Assembly (NCBI RefSeq): GCF_030817415.1 | Contig: NZ_JAUSZI010000002.1 | Span: 9,957,501-10,021,500, forward strand | Direction: 5' to 3' | DNA from: Streptomyces umbrinus | Lineage (GTDB): Bacteria; Actinomycetota; Actinomycetes; Streptomycetales; Streptomycetaceae | DNA length: 64,000 nt | Part shown: piece after piece, positions 16,805-25,954 of the stretch | Layout of the letters: every line of letters begins with the position of its first letter | Position numbering within the stretch: the stretch's first letter is position 1 | The notes under the pieces: model-generated | Told to the model about the DNA's origin: nothing | Database searches by the model: none | What the model saw: the letters and a program-made list of their open reading frames with translations, nothing else | Program-made: the position numbers and the translations under genes

Positions 16805-17601
16805 GTGGGTACGGAAGTAAGCGTGCTGTGCGTGAGCTGATCATTGAGACCCTGGAAAAGGAGGGGCGCAACCCCCACGCGTACAACATCGCCGGAATCA
16901 TGCGGGACGCTTTCTACGACCGGGGGCCAGGGCACGGCTACGGGGCGGAGAGCGAGGAGCATTGGCACGCGGCCGTCAAGAAGTACCGACGAGCCTTCGG
17001 TGTCGGTGACCTGGTACGCGTAGTCCTAGAAGTCGACGGGCAGACCGAGTTCCACTACGGCACGATCGCGCAGTTCCGGAAGGCCAACGGGGGCAGCTAC
17101 CGGGCCACGCCGGTCAAGCCGCACTCCGCGTACGTCGAACTGGAGCACCAGGCGAGTTACGGGCGGACGGTTCCGCTCGACGAAGTCACCCCGATCCTGG
17201 ACGACTTCGAGTTCATCTGGGACGCCGTCGAGGTCCACCGGGGCGCCTTCGGCCCGGCCGGAATGCTGTGGTGCATGGGCTGCCCGCGCCCCTACCCGAA
17301 GCCTGCCGAGGTGAAGGTGGTCCACAAGGCGACGGGCGTGAAGACGCAGTTGTGCAAGGAGCACAACGACGAGGAGCAGTGGGCCCGGCTCGGTCACCGG
17401 CCGATGTGGGACGCGCGCGGGTGCCGAGAAGAGATCCAGGCGCTGGTGCGGAACCCCGGGGAGATCACGGGGCCCGCCGACGATGCCGACGCTTGTGCGC
17501 TCCGCCAGTTCGCCGACGTGTTCCCGTACCTCGTGCCGGAGAAGGCGGCCGAGTTGTACGCACAGTGGAAGGAAAACCAGAGTGCACAGGTAGCTGCCTG
17601 A
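16801..17601 (+). CDS. unknown protein (266 aa)
   Basis: GTG start in a GTGA overlap, with GGAGGG upstream. Residues about 60-130 look like a small strand-rich domain (VGDLVRVVLEVDGQTEFHYG). CMGCPRPYPKPAE near residue 160 may bind metal, and the C-terminal 70 residues are helical. Not recognised. Confidence 0.65.
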   Translation: MSGYGSKRAVRELIIETLEKEGRNPHAYNIAGIMRDAFYDRGPGHGYGAESEEHWHAAVKKYRRAFGVGDLVRVVLEVDGQTEFHYGTIAQFRKANGGSYRATPVKPHSAYVELEHQASYGRTVPLDEVTPILDDFEFIWDAVEVHRGAFGPAGMLWCMGCPRPYPKPAEVKVVHKATGVKTQLCKEHNDEEQWARLGHRPMWDARGCREEIQALVRNPGEITGPADDADACALRQFADVFPYLVPEKAAELYAQWKENQSAQVAA

Positions 17602-18076
17602 AATCCGCGTCCGTATCCATCACCCGTACGAGCCCGACGCGTACCCGTGGTGGGAGTTCGACACCGAGGACGCAGCCGCAATTCGCGAGTGTCGTCGGTT
17701 CCCTTACGTCGTGGAGGTCACCCACGAGGCTGGCCAGCTCGTGGGTGACCTCTCCAACCTGGTGGCCGGCCCCGGTATCGAGGGCACCTACCGCGTCGGC
17801 CCGTGGGCCATTCAGGACACTGCGGTGGCCTACTACACCATCGACTGCTGGACGTCTGCGTGCGGCATCGAACCAGGCAGCCTGTTCCGATTCGTCGGAA
17901 CCGTCTTCGAGGTACTGGGCGCCGAACACATCTCCCTGGGGTACGGCGATATCGGATACGCGACCGGCTACCTGATCTGGCAGGCAACCAGCGGCGGCCC
18001 GCTCATTCGGATCTCCCTCCTGCACACCACAGAGCGAGTGCTGGCGTTGGAGGCTGCCAAGTGCGCCGAATGCTGA
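17594..18076 (+). CDS. unknown protein, start uncertain
   Basis: Coding character reaches back to about 17594 (PEIRVRIHHPYEPDAYPWWE), where CTG after ACAGGTAG is the only start; GTG 17711 is a later option. Two CxxxxC-like pairs, otherwise unremarkable. Confidence 0.5.
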   Translation: MPEIRVRIHHPYEPDAYPWWEFDTEDAAAIRECRRFPYVVEVTHEAGQLVGDLSNLVAGPGIEGTYRVGPWAIQDTAVAYYTIDCWTSACGIEPGSLFRFVGTVFEVLGAEHISLGYGDIGYATGYLIWQATSGGPLIRISLLHTTERVLALEAAKCAEC

Positions 18077-18262
18077 GGCTGGGCCACGCACACGCTGGAG
18101 AGCGAGGACCCCTGTGAACGACGCCGATATTCCCCAGTCCGAACTTTGCGGGATTGACCATGGGGAACGCGGAGTTGCTCCGCGACGACCAGGCTGACGG
18201 CGCTCTTCCCCGGGCCGCCCGGTAACCAGCCGATCCAATAGGTCTGAGTCGGGCGGTCAAGG

Positions 18263-18553
18263 ATGAGCGCAGCTCATCGCGGTAGCGGCGCCGTAGGCGT
18301 CCTTGAGGGCCCGGCTCGGACCGGACACTTCACAGCCGGGCGGCCCAGCTCCTCCCTGCTCACCCGATTCGCACGTACAAGCGGGGACGACGGCGTTGAC
18401 TTGGGGAATTACGCGACCGCTCACAACCCCGACCCCGTCCCGTACGAGCCCGAGGGGGAGCGCGAGCACTTCTGCGAGCCGTGCGGCATCTCCTACGTCT
18501 CGACCAACCGAATCAAGCGCCTCAACGGCGTGCTCCTGAAGGGAATCGTATGA
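18263..18553 (+). CDS. unknown small protein (96 aa)
   Basis: ATG follows CAAGGATG. The C-terminal half looks better conserved (HFCEPCGISYVSTNRI, a likely zinc pair). The 186 nt before it contain only a 27-codon frame from GTG 18114. ATGA overlap with the next gene. Confidence 0.45.
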   Translation: MSAAHRGSGAVGVLEGPARTGHFTAGRPSSSLLTRFARTSGDDGVDLGNYATAHNPDPVPYEPEGEREHFCEPCGISYVSTNRIKRLNGVLLKGIV

Positions 18554-19230
18554 GGACAGAAGTCCAGGGCTGGAAGCTCGTGCAGGCCAGGCGCAGCGAG
18601 TGGCGCGGCAAGTACGACGGGGTGTTCCTCGGCGAGAGGGACGGCGAGTGGGTCGCGGGCCGGATGTTCACCGGCACGAGCATGCGGGACGGGTTCGGCG
18701 ACAACGGCGAGTGGTGGTATGCGACCTACTACGACCTGCCCACGGAGCACGAGGCGTACCGGGCGCTGCGCGCGGTGCGCGAGTACATCCGGCTGGCGAA
18801 GGAAGCTGCGGACTGCTGGGACTACATCTTCGACCAGCGGGCCGGTGAGGCAGTCGACCAGCACTGGGCGAACCGCGTGCCGCTGGAGGGCGTGGCGGAC
18901 ATGTCCTCGCATTGGGTGCACCCCGGCCAGACCGGTGATATCCGCGAAGGCACGTACATGCTGCCCGCGGCCGAGGCGAAGTACGACCTGCTGAAGCTCA
19001 TGCGGAAGGCGTACACGGTGCACGAGGCGTTCCGTGACCCGACGCAATGCAAGACCGGCTCGCAGCTGCACACGGCGTCCCAGACCGCTATCGAGGCGGC
19101 CGGGCCGGTGCGCCTGAGCGTGGCCGGCGACGGCTTCGACCTGTCGTACCACGGCCGCTACAACGACACCGACGAGCGCTGGCTACGCATCCTCCGCAAC
19201 CCGCACCCCGACAGGAAGATGGGCAACTGA
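18550..19230 (+). CDS. unknown protein (226 aa)
   Basis: Starts MRTEVQGWKLVQARRSEWRG; Trp-rich, with a helical centre (EHEAYRALRAVREYIRLAKE). No motif recognised. Three nt separate it from the next gene. Confidence 0.6.
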   Translation: MRTEVQGWKLVQARRSEWRGKYDGVFLGERDGEWVAGRMFTGTSMRDGFGDNGEWWYATYYDLPTEHEAYRALRAVREYIRLAKEAADCWDYIFDQRAGEAVDQHWANRVPLEGVADMSSHWVHPGQTGDIREGTYMLPAAEAKYDLLKLMRKAYTVHEAFRDPTQCKTGSQLHTASQTAIEAAGPVRLSVAGDGFDLSYHGRYNDTDERWLRILRNPHPDRKMGN

Positions 19231-19232
19231 TC

Positions 19233-20114
19233 GTGCGCTGCTACACCCAGCCCCACGCCAACCCCCGCTGTGAGGGCACCGCGACGCACATGCTGATTTA
19301 CTCCACGCCCGACATGGACCGGGAGCCGGGGGAGACCTCCCGGTACCTGGACCCGGTGTGTAAACCGTGCGGATACGAGTTCATCCGCCGCGACTACTAC
19401 CGGGCCGTACTGGTGCCGCTGCACATCTACAACCCGACCCCCGAATTCAAGGACATTGCTGGAGGACACCGGCTGGTCGACCACCCGTTTCATGAGGCGG
19501 CCTGCCACGACTGCCTTCTGCTGGGGTCGGTCGAATACTTCCGGCAGGGGCGGCAGAAGAGGCTGCATGGCTGCTGTGCCCGGCCCGAGTCAGTGAACAG
19601 CGACCTGTTGCCCAACCGCGCCGCGTACCAAACACTCACGCTCGACGAGCTGGCTGGCCTCTGGTGGAGGTACACGACCCACGATCTCGGCATGGGCATC
19701 GAGGACTGGCGTCTGATCGCGAACCATCCCTGCCTCGCCGCCACGTTCACCTTCCGCGACCGCGAGTACGGGCTGCGGCACTCCCAGGACGGCACCTACA
19801 TCTGGGCCGAGAAGCTGGAGAACCGGGGCCGCCTCCGGCCCGACCGGATTAACACCCAGTACGAGACCACCTACAAGCAGGTCGTCTTCCACATCCACGG
19901 CCTGGAGAACAAGTACGAGAACACGTACTTCGTCACCTGGACCCCCGGCCGTCAGGACGTCATTCTCCACGGCGCCGACGGGCAGATCAGAGCCGTGCTG
20001 CGCCTGACCGGCCTGACACGCCCGGGTAACCCGCTGGCCGAGGTGACCGACGCCGTGTGCGACACCTTCGGTGCCATTGCCGACATCACTTTCCAGACCT
20101 GCATCTACGAATAG
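19233..20114 (+). CDS. unknown protein with zinc pairs (293 aa)
   Basis: GTG 19233. CKPCGYE and ACHDC in the first half suggest a zinc-bound domain; the second half is strand-rich and acidic. A longer upstream frame overlaps the preceding gene and is not needed. Confidence 0.6.
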   Translation: MRCYTQPHANPRCEGTATHMLIYSTPDMDREPGETSRYLDPVCKPCGYEFIRRDYYRAVLVPLHIYNPTPEFKDIAGGHRLVDHPFHEAACHDCLLLGSVEYFRQGRQKRLHGCCARPESVNSDLLPNRAAYQTLTLDELAGLWWRYTTHDLGMGIEDWRLIANHPCLAATFTFRDREYGLRHSQDGTYIWAEKLENRGRLRPDRINTQYETTYKQVVFHIHGLENKYENTYFVTWTPGRQDVILHGADGQIRAVLRLTGLTRPGNPLAEVTDAVCDTFGAIADITFQTCIYE

Positions 20115-20123
20115 GAGACAGCC

Positions 20124-21329
20124 GTGTCCGAACCGCACTTCCACTACGAGGCCCTCAACCAGGACGGCACCCGTTTCGCGGTACACGAAGGCGCCCCCGG
20201 CGCCGCCCGTGAGAGCTGGCGCTACCTCGGCATCGTCCACGAGACCGCCGGGGCCGGATGGGTTGCCGACTGGGGTACCCGGGGTCACGTCGCCATGCCC
20301 GGATTCAAGGACAGCGACGACGCGGCCGGCGCCCTCTACTGGTTCGCCCCGCCGGCGCAGTCCTTCGGTAGCCGGCCGGCCGGCAAGACCGCCTCCCGCA
20401 TGGACGAGCAGCCCGACACGGAAGAGTCCTACCGGGTGCGGCCCTCTCTCATTCCTCACCCCGGCGTCCTCGTTTCCCTCATGCCCATGCGGGGCAGCGG
20501 GGACTTCCTGGTCGACTGCAACACCTGGGGCGTGGGCAGCGGCATCGGCTACCTCGAGCACCACGAGGACAGGCAGTTCGACGTCCGGATCGACAACAAG
20601 GTGATCGGCGAGACGGAGAGCCGGGAGGCAGGCATGTGGGCCGTGCTCAGGGACTTCACCGGCAGCAGCTTCTACGAGCGGCTCTTGGCCGACTTCACGC
20701 CGTCCGGAAAGAGGAACCTTATGTCCGAACCCGACATCGTCGACGTCCGCAAGCTTCCGCCCTACTACAAGGCCGACCTCAACCATCTGCTGCCGGTGGA
20801 GCAGTCGTTGCTCGGTCGCCATGAGCTGATCATCGGCGACATCACCCGGTACCGCGCAGGCATTGAGTACTACGCACCGATTGCCCCCACCGAAGACGGC
20901 AGGCTCCGGGGCGGCACACTCACCCTGAGCGAGGCGCAGGCCCGCCATATCTACGCTCAGCTCGGCGAGCTGTTCAAGCGTTGGGACCTGGAGAACGAGC
21001 GTGAGGCCGAATGGTCGAGCCGCCCACACTTCAGTGCCTGGATGACCTACGGCACCGGTCACCTCTCTCAGCCACACATGGATGTTTCGGTATGGCAGGA
21101 CAAGCTGACCGGCGAGCACCCGGGGGACGAGCGGGCATGGTCGCCCGACTATGACACGCCTGCTGCGTTCGGAGAGCGCACCACCATCGCCGCCAAGGGC
21201 GGGGACCCCGAGGGCGGCAAGCGCGAGGCTGAGCGGCTTCTGAGCGATGCTGGGTGGCGAGTGATCGGCGAATGGCGAGACGCCGACGACATGGCGCTGA
21301 TCGTTAGCGTCGCCCGCACAGAGGACTGA
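20124..21329 (+). CDS. unknown protein, possible fusion of two genes (401 aa)
   Basis: GTG 20124 after AGGAGACAG. At 20721 an internal ATG, after AGAGGAAC, starts a second segment (MSEPDIVDVRKLPPYY) opening like the N-terminus (MSEPHFHYEA). The two halves may once have been separate genes now joined in frame. The C-terminus (EAERLLSDAGWRVIGEWRDA) is a common ending in phage/plasmid proteins. Confidence 0.6.
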   Translation: MSEPHFHYEALNQDGTRFAVHEGAPGAARESWRYLGIVHETAGAGWVADWGTRGHVAMPGFKDSDDAAGALYWFAPPAQSFGSRPAGKTASRMDEQPDTEESYRVRPSLIPHPGVLVSLMPMRGSGDFLVDCNTWGVGSGIGYLEHHEDRQFDVRIDNKVIGETESREAGMWAVLRDFTGSSFYERLLADFTPSGKRNLMSEPDIVDVRKLPPYYKADLNHLLPVEQSLLGRHELIIGDITRYRAGIEYYAPIAPTEDGRLRGGTLTLSEAQARHIYAQLGELFKRWDLENEREAEWSSRPHFSAWMTYGTGHLSQPHMDVSVWQDKLTGEHPGDERAWSPDYDTPAAFGERTTIAAKGGDPEGGKREAERLLSDAGWRVIGEWRDADDMALIVSVARTED

Positions 21330-21367
21330 ATCGCCGCTTCTATTCTATGGGCGTGTTGCAGCACCGA

Positions 21368-21499
21368 CTAACAACGGTTGCCCGCTGGCAGCGGCATCGT
21401 CTTCACATCCGACGTCCGCACGTCCGCCGGGGCCAGTTCAGGGACCTCCACCATCGAGCCGTCCCGCGTACGGACCGAGCGCAGACGCACCGGATTCAC
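21368..21499 (-). CDS. small unknown ORF (43 aa)
   Basis: GTG 21499; the frame is open back to the stop of the 77-aa gene and reads RLRSVRTRDGSMVEVPELAP. It could be the end of the same operon. Confidence 0.35.
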   Translation of the reverse strand: MNPVRLRSVRTRDGSMVEVPELAPADVRTSDVKTMPLPAGNRC

Positions 21500-21541
21500 C
21501 GCGACGTATCGCCGTGCCGTCGCCCACTCGTATTTCCGTCG

Positions 21542-21775
21542 CTATAGCGGTTCGCCGGGTTCGGTGACGACCTCCCGGTCGACGACCCACTTGCGGATGA
21601 TCCGCTGGGCTCCGTCGTCCTCGACGGCGACGAACTGGACAACGACGGCGGGGTCGTGGGTGTAGAGCCCGACCCATCCCTTGTACATGGTGTGGGCGAC
21701 GGCGGGGTTGTCCCAGTAGCCGGTGACGGCCGGGCCGTCCTCCACGAACTGGAGGATCGCCCGGTACGCCGTCAT
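21542..21775 (-). CDS. small unknown protein (77 aa)
   Basis: ATGA overlap with the recombinase-like gene. The pattern is AILQFVEDGPAVTGYWDNPA and VGLYTHDPAVVVQF. Not recognised; its coupling suggests a joint role with the recombinase relative. Confidence 0.5.
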   Translation of the reverse strand: MTAYRAILQFVEDGPAVTGYWDNPAVAHTMYKGWVGLYTHDPAVVVQFVAVEDDGAQRIIRKWVVDREVVTEPGEPL

Positions 21776-22680
21776 CGCCCGTCTCCGCCGGCCGCGGCGC
21801 TCTCGTCGGCGAACGGGCTCGGCGAGTGGGCGACGACGTCCGGGTGCAGCGCGGGTGCGATCTCATTGAGGTCGGGGTGGGTGGCGGCGACCTCGCGCAG
21901 CAGCCGGGTGAAGGTGACGTGATCGAGCCCGCGGCCGGTGCGGGAGACCAGTAGCGGGCCCTCGGTCTCGGTGGAGTGCGGGGCCTTGTGGGTGCGCACC
22001 GGCAGGTACTCGTCCAGTGCCCACACCAGCGGGCGGGGGATGGAGGCGAGCGGGCCGACGGCGGAGGCGCTGTTGTTCTTGACCGGCAGCTTCCAGGTGG
22101 GACCGGCCTGGTTGTCGCGCTGGACGTACTGCATGACGGCCGCGATGGACTGGCCCGGGCGCAGGCCCGCGAGGGTCATGTAGGTGGCGAGGCGGGCGCG
22201 TTCGGGGTGGGGGCCGCGGTAGCGGTCGGCGGCGGTGCGCAGCGCGTCGGTCTGGAACCGGGTGAGGGTCTCGCGCGCGGCCGGCGGGGTGGGCCCGGCG
22301 AGCGCACGCCGGGGCGGCAGGTTCCAGCGGGCGGCGCCGAGGGCATCCTCGCAGTGGGCGTAGAAGCTGCGGACGGCGGAGACGGCGCGGCCGCGGGAGG
22401 TGGCGGCGAGCGGGGCACCGTCGAAGGCGGTGAGGCGTGCGGCCCAGTCCTGGATGTGCAGGGGCTCGAAGCGCCAGACGAAATCGCCGATGTAGGTGAA
22501 CCAGTCCTGCTTCCAGCCGGGCGGGGCGTCGATCCCGGCGAGGTAGAGGCGGTAACGGTACTTGGTGTCCTCGTCCCAGACGCGCCCGATGACCTGCTGG
22601 CCGTCGGGCCGGACGTACGAACCGGCGAGCCAGCCGTGCAGGATCGCGTAGGGGTCCGGAGCCTGGGTCTGGGAGTCCAT
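21772..22680 (-). CDS. degenerate tyrosine recombinase/integrase-like protein
   Basis: 302 aa. An N-terminal core-binding-like helical region is followed by a catalytic-like region: LAGLRPGQ fits box I Arg, and KLPVKNNSA the beta-hairpin Lys. Box II is broken (LHPDVVAHSPSPF instead of HxLRH) and no nucleophilic Tyr follows. It is therefore probably not an active recombinase and may have a DNA-binding role. Confidence 0.6.
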   Translation of the reverse strand: MDSQTQAPDPYAILHGWLAGSYVRPDGQQVIGRVWDEDTKYRYRLYLAGIDAPPGWKQDWFTYIGDFVWRFEPLHIQDWAARLTAFDGAPLAATSRGRAVSAVRSFYAHCEDALGAARWNLPPRRALAGPTPPAARETLTRFQTDALRTAADRYRGPHPERARLATYMTLAGLRPGQSIAAVMQYVQRDNQAGPTWKLPVKNNSASAVGPLASIPRPLVWALDEYLPVRTHKAPHSTETEGPLLVSRTGRGLDHVTFTRLLREVAATHPDLNEIAPALHPDVVAHSPSPFADESAAAGGDGR

Positions 22681-22689
22681 CCCGTCACT

Positions 22690-22791
22690 CTACGAATCGG
22701 GCGTGCTGTCCCGGTCCGGGAGTCCCGGCTGGTCCTGTTGCAGCAGCTGACCGTCAGGGAGCAGGTCACCCTGCCGCAGGAAGGCGGCCAT
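22690..22791 (-). CDS. very small protein (33 aa)
   Basis: ATG 22791 directly follows the stop of the 82-aa gene and has GGAGGG 12 nt upstream. It reads MAAFLRQGDLLPDGQLLQQD. Acidic, with no membrane segment. Confidence 0.5.
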   Translation of the reverse strand: MAAFLRQGDLLPDGQLLQQDQPGLPDRDSTPDS

Positions 22792-23040
22792 CTACAGAAC
22801 TCCCTCCACGAACCCGTCCCTGTGCTCGGGGGACGCGGCGGCCACGTTGCTCGCCTGGTACGGCTGGGTATAACCGTCGGCCCACCGGGCGACTGCCAGG
22901 TGGTTTCGATAGATGTCCGCGTACGGGCCAGCAAGTGCCGCGGCTGCCCTTTCAGGGCGCCAGTCGATCTCTGTTGTCGTCTGCCGCGAAAACGTCAGTG
23001 TCGCTGCCACGGGAGGTGTCAGTGCCATCCGCACGGTCAC
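22792..23040 (-). CDS. small unknown protein (82 aa)
   Basis: Likely first gene of the minus operon reaching to 21368. Reads ALTPPVAATLTFSRQTTTEI, then a helical half with a Tyr-rich stretch. Not recognised. Confidence 0.5.
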   Translation of the reverse strand: MTVRMALTPPVAATLTFSRQTTTEIDWRPERAAAALAGPYADIYRNHLAVARWADGYTQPYQASNVAAASPEHRDGFVEGVL

Positions 23041-23074
23041 ATGGTGCGGCCAGCCGGATGTCCGCCAGCTGTGG

Positions 23075-23455
23075 TCAGGACGTTTGGGGCGCGGCGCGGG
23101 TGAGGGGCGCGAGGTCGCCGTACAGCGCGGCGGCGAGCTCGCGGGCGCGGTGTTCGGTCTCGACGTCGTACAGCACGAAGTAGACGGGGCCGGCGGAGGA
23201 GTCGGAGCGGATCTCCCGTGCGCGGATCAGGCGGATGACGGCGGCGCGGATCGCGTCGTACGCGTCATCGGCGACGGTGTGGCCTGGGCCGGCGGTGAGG
23301 GCGTCGGCCTTGACGGTCCAGCGGCGGCCCTGGTTCTCAATGGCGACGAACACGGCGCACTGGTGCTTGGCCTGCCGGTACGCGGCGTTGAAGGCGTCGA
23401 CGGCCGTGGCGTCGGGGACCTGTTCGGCGGGGCACGGGGTGGGCAGCGGCTCCAT
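23075..23455 (-). CDS. unknown protein (126 aa)
   Basis: Start set at ATG 23455; the longer frame to 23656 reads as low-complexity Arg/His and is probably not translated. An alternating strand-helix pattern (CAVFVAIENQGRRWTVKADA, YFVLYDVETEHRAREL) suggests a compact domain. Confidence 0.45.
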   Translation of the reverse strand: MEPLPTPCPAEQVPDATAVDAFNAAYRQAKHQCAVFVAIENQGRRWTVKADALTAGPGHTVADDAYDAIRAAVIRLIRAREIRSDSSAGPVYFVLYDVETEHRARELAAALYGDLAPLTRAAPQTS

Positions 23456-23853
23456 GGGGGCATCGTCGCAGGAGGGGCGGACATGCTGCCGGTGTTGACG
23501 CCGGTCGTGTCCCTGTGGGGGCCGGGGGCGTTGACGGGGTGACGCGTGCACGGGTTGATGGACCCCACGGGACTCGTGCCGGTCGGCGGCCCCGGTACCT
23601 GCCCGGCACCCGGGGCCGCGGCGCGTTCGATGCCGGGAGGCCGAGTCAGGGCTCAAGCGGTTTTCGCGGTGGCCAGGGGCCGGAGGTCTTCGGGGCGCTC
23701 AGAGTGGTCGCGTCAGTCGGCGCACACGCCGAGCATGTCGTTCCACGCCTGCCGCAGGATGTCCCGGGTCAGGCGCCCGTCCCCGCCCTGATCCGCTGGT
23801 CTAAGTGGCGTAAGCACGGTTGCGCGCCTGAAGGAGCCTGCCATGGTCAGAAC

Positions 23854-24138
23854 ATGGCACTCATTTTGCTCATCGCCGGCCTGGTCATCATCGGCCTGGG
23901 CATTGTCTGGATGTTCCTCCCGCGCAACAAGCGGGAGGATGTCGAACCGCACGGCCTGGACGTGAGCGACATCCTGGAGCAGATCAACAACATGCTGGAC
24001 AAGTTCGAGTCCCGCTACCGCCCCGGTGTGATCATGCTGGTCGTGGGTGTCGCTCTCGTCTGCCTGAGCGTGTTCGTGGAAACGCGCGAGGCGAAAGATG
24101 CCGTGACGGCAGGGCACATCGCGGCCAGCGTGAGGTAG
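23854..24138 (+). CDS. small membrane protein, two transmembrane segments (94 aa)
   Basis: MALILLIAGLVIIGLGIVWM forms the first membrane segment, a charged loop follows, and GVIMLVVGVALVCLSVFV the second. AAGGAG lies nearer ATG 23843, which is out of frame, so the true ribosome site is unclear. Flanked by convergent genes. Confidence 0.6.
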   Translation: MALILLIAGLVIIGLGIVWMFLPRNKREDVEPHGLDVSDILEQINNMLDKFESRYRPGVIMLVVGVALVCLSVFVETREAKDAVTAGHIAASVR

Positions 24139-24363
24139 TCAGTAGGGGCGGAAACCGCCGTCGGCCGACTTGATGACCACCGGCACGCCCTCAAGAGTGG
24201 GAGGGATGTCATCAGCTGCCCGGTCGACGTACACACGGATCACAGGGACTCCTCCCCGTGTGCCCAGACCTACGCCGTGCACGCCTTTGAGACGGAGAAG
24301 CTCCAGCTCATGGCGCTGCTTCACCTCTCCGGCCTTCGCTTGGGCACGGGTCGTCTTGCTCAT
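24139..24363 (-). CDS. small protein resembling the protease N-terminal domain (74 aa)
   Basis: GVHGVGLGTRGGVPVIRVYV then a Pro-Leu-Glu-Gly-Val-Pro segment matches the pattern in the upstream protease's N-terminal region (NIVGVGLREKV...GVPSIAVYVVQ, then IDGVPTDVVETG). It may be a stand-alone copy of that domain, perhaps an inhibitor or pro-peptide partner (inference). ATGA overlap with the protease. Confidence 0.6.
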   Translation of the reverse strand: MSKTTRAQAKAGEVKQRHELELLRLKGVHGVGLGTRGGVPVIRVYVDRAADDIPPTLEGVPVVIKSADGGFRPY

Positions 24364-25403
24364 TGCCAAAACGATACTCCCAGATCGTCGAGAACGTTCG
24401 TGATCCGATTCGCGATCGTGTAACGGAACCGCCGGGAGCCACCGCAGATCATTCCGACGGGCCGGAGAGTCCCTTCCTCCAGCACCAGGGCCCCCGAATC
24501 GCCGGGCTTGCTGAAACGCTGCCCTTTGGTGGTGGCCTCGACGATGACCTGTTCGCGCATGATCGCCTTCCGGCTGCCGTAAGGGATCACGAGCGTGTTC
24601 ATGGGGTCGGTCACTTCGCCGTGCGTCACCTGGCTGGTTCTTCCGGATTTCAGCACCGGCAGATGCTCTGCGGGGTCCTGCGGCCGCGGATCGATGTCGC
24701 CTACGTTGTAGACGCCGGGCGAGTAGACCTCTGCGGCGTCTGCGATCTCCGCGAGAGCAGCGTCGATGCGGTTGGGCGCATCGAAGTACAGCTCTTCCCA
24801 GTCGTCGAGGCAGCCGACCTGATCATGGTCCGGATCGGCTCCGTCGTACGGTGCTGGCTGCAGGACGGCGTCGTTCTTGTGGGCGCGGTTGGTGCGTGCG
24901 AGCACATGGTTGCAGCTCACCAGATACAGCTGCCGGGAGGAGCCGCGTCGGGCGAAGAAGCCGAGCGACCCCAGGGTCCCGGCGCTGTGCCCTATGGAGG
25001 CGCCGCTCGCGGTCGGGCGGAGCCGGAGGCGCGGGCTGAAGGGCATAAAACCCCCTGTCTCCACCACGTCGGTGGGGACTCCGTCGATCTCCTTGGGGAC
25101 CGCGGGTCCCGATACGGCGAACACGGGTTCCTTCTGGACGACGTACACGGCGATGCTGGGCACACCGGTGCGGTGCCCGGCGGTGACCTTCTCTCGCAGT
25201 CCCACGCCGACGATGTTCGGCTCCGGCGCGGTGGCTGTCGGCCCCCACTCCCAGCCCGCTCCTACCAGTCGGATGCTCTCGTGGGCGAGCAGGGGCGTGT
25301 GCTCGGCGAAGGGAGGGGCGGCAGCGGTTTGACTGCCCCAGATGAGCAGCTGCTCCGCTTCGTCGCGGGCAGCCAGCATGTATTTCGTCATCAAACCGCC
25401 CAT
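24360..25403 (-). CDS. trypsin-like serine protease (347 aa)
   Basis: The S1-fold triad can be read: His in VSCNHVLA, Asp in NRIDAALAEI, Ser in KPGDSGALVL. An N-terminal domain of about 115 residues precedes it. No signal peptide, so probably cytosolic, which is unusual for chymotrypsin-type proteases but common for those acting in regulated or defence-linked pairs. Co-translated with the 74-aa protein. Confidence 0.8.
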   Translation of the reverse strand: MGGLMTKYMLAARDEAEQLLIWGSQTAAAPPFAEHTPLLAHESIRLVGAGWEWGPTATAPEPNIVGVGLREKVTAGHRTGVPSIAVYVVQKEPVFAVSGPAVPKEIDGVPTDVVETGGFMPFSPRLRLRPTASGASIGHSAGTLGSLGFFARRGSSRQLYLVSCNHVLARTNRAHKNDAVLQPAPYDGADPDHDQVGCLDDWEELYFDAPNRIDAALAEIADAAEVYSPGVYNVGDIDPRPQDPAEHLPVLKSGRTSQVTHGEVTDPMNTLVIPYGSRKAIMREQVIVEATTKGQRFSKPGDSGALVLEEGTLRPVGMICGGSRRFRYTIANRITNVLDDLGVSFWQ

Positions 25404-25519
25404 ACATCCAGGCTACGACCGATCGCCGCCTCGACGGGCGGCAGTGCTGTAGGCCGCTGGCTTCGGCCCCTGCGGCCCGGGACGGGAGCTGGCTCTGGCA
25501 CCTCCCGCGCCCGGACGCA

Positions 25520-25723
25520 TCACTGGGGCGGGTCCCGCTGGTCGGGCAGGACGATGATGCGGGTGCCGTTGGGCGCGGTACGGCCGAGAAGGCGCAGCTC
25601 GTCGAGGTTGCGGACGAAGATGAGCAGCCCCTTGAGCTGGTCCCAGTCGACGAACTGGGGTCGGGGCCGCAGGACGGCGTAGGGGCGGTCGCCCTTCCCC
25701 GCGCCTGTGTGGCGTCGGCCGGA
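25520..25723 (-). pseudogene. open frame without start codon
   Basis: Reads GKGDRPYAVLRPRPQFVDWD, then LLIFVRNLDELRLLGRTAPN. Coding-like but lacking a start; it follows the 76-aa gene in another frame, so a frameshift or lost start is likely. Confidence 0.35.
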
Positions 25724-25954
25724 TCAGCCGGGCTGCGCGAGCGCGGCGCGGCGGGTGTCGAGCGCGGTCGCCGCGGTGGCGGCGTCGAGCGCGATCCCGA
25801 ACTCGTGCAGGCCGACGTCCAGTACGTCGGTGGGGGGCGCCGCGGGGTCACGCTTGAGGGCGAGTTCGGCGGCGCCGTGCGCGAGGACGCGGTCCCGGTC
25901 GGCGGATGCGGGGTCGGACAGCGCGGACAGCACGTTCCGCCACAGAGCGGTCAT
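25724..25954 (-). CDS. small helical protein (76 aa)
   Basis: MTALWRNVLSALSDPASADR onward is helical and Ala-rich. ATG overlaps the stop of the 35-aa ORF upstream. Function unknown. Confidence 0.45.
   Translation of the reverse strand: MTALWRNVLSALSDPASADRDRVLAHGAAELALKRDPAAPPTDVLDVGLHEFGIALDAATAATALDTRRAALAQPG

Noticed and set aside
19590..21119. 509-codon minus-strand frame over two plus-strand genes
   Set aside because: No ribosome site or known motif; composition fits an antisense shadow of the packed plus-strand genes.
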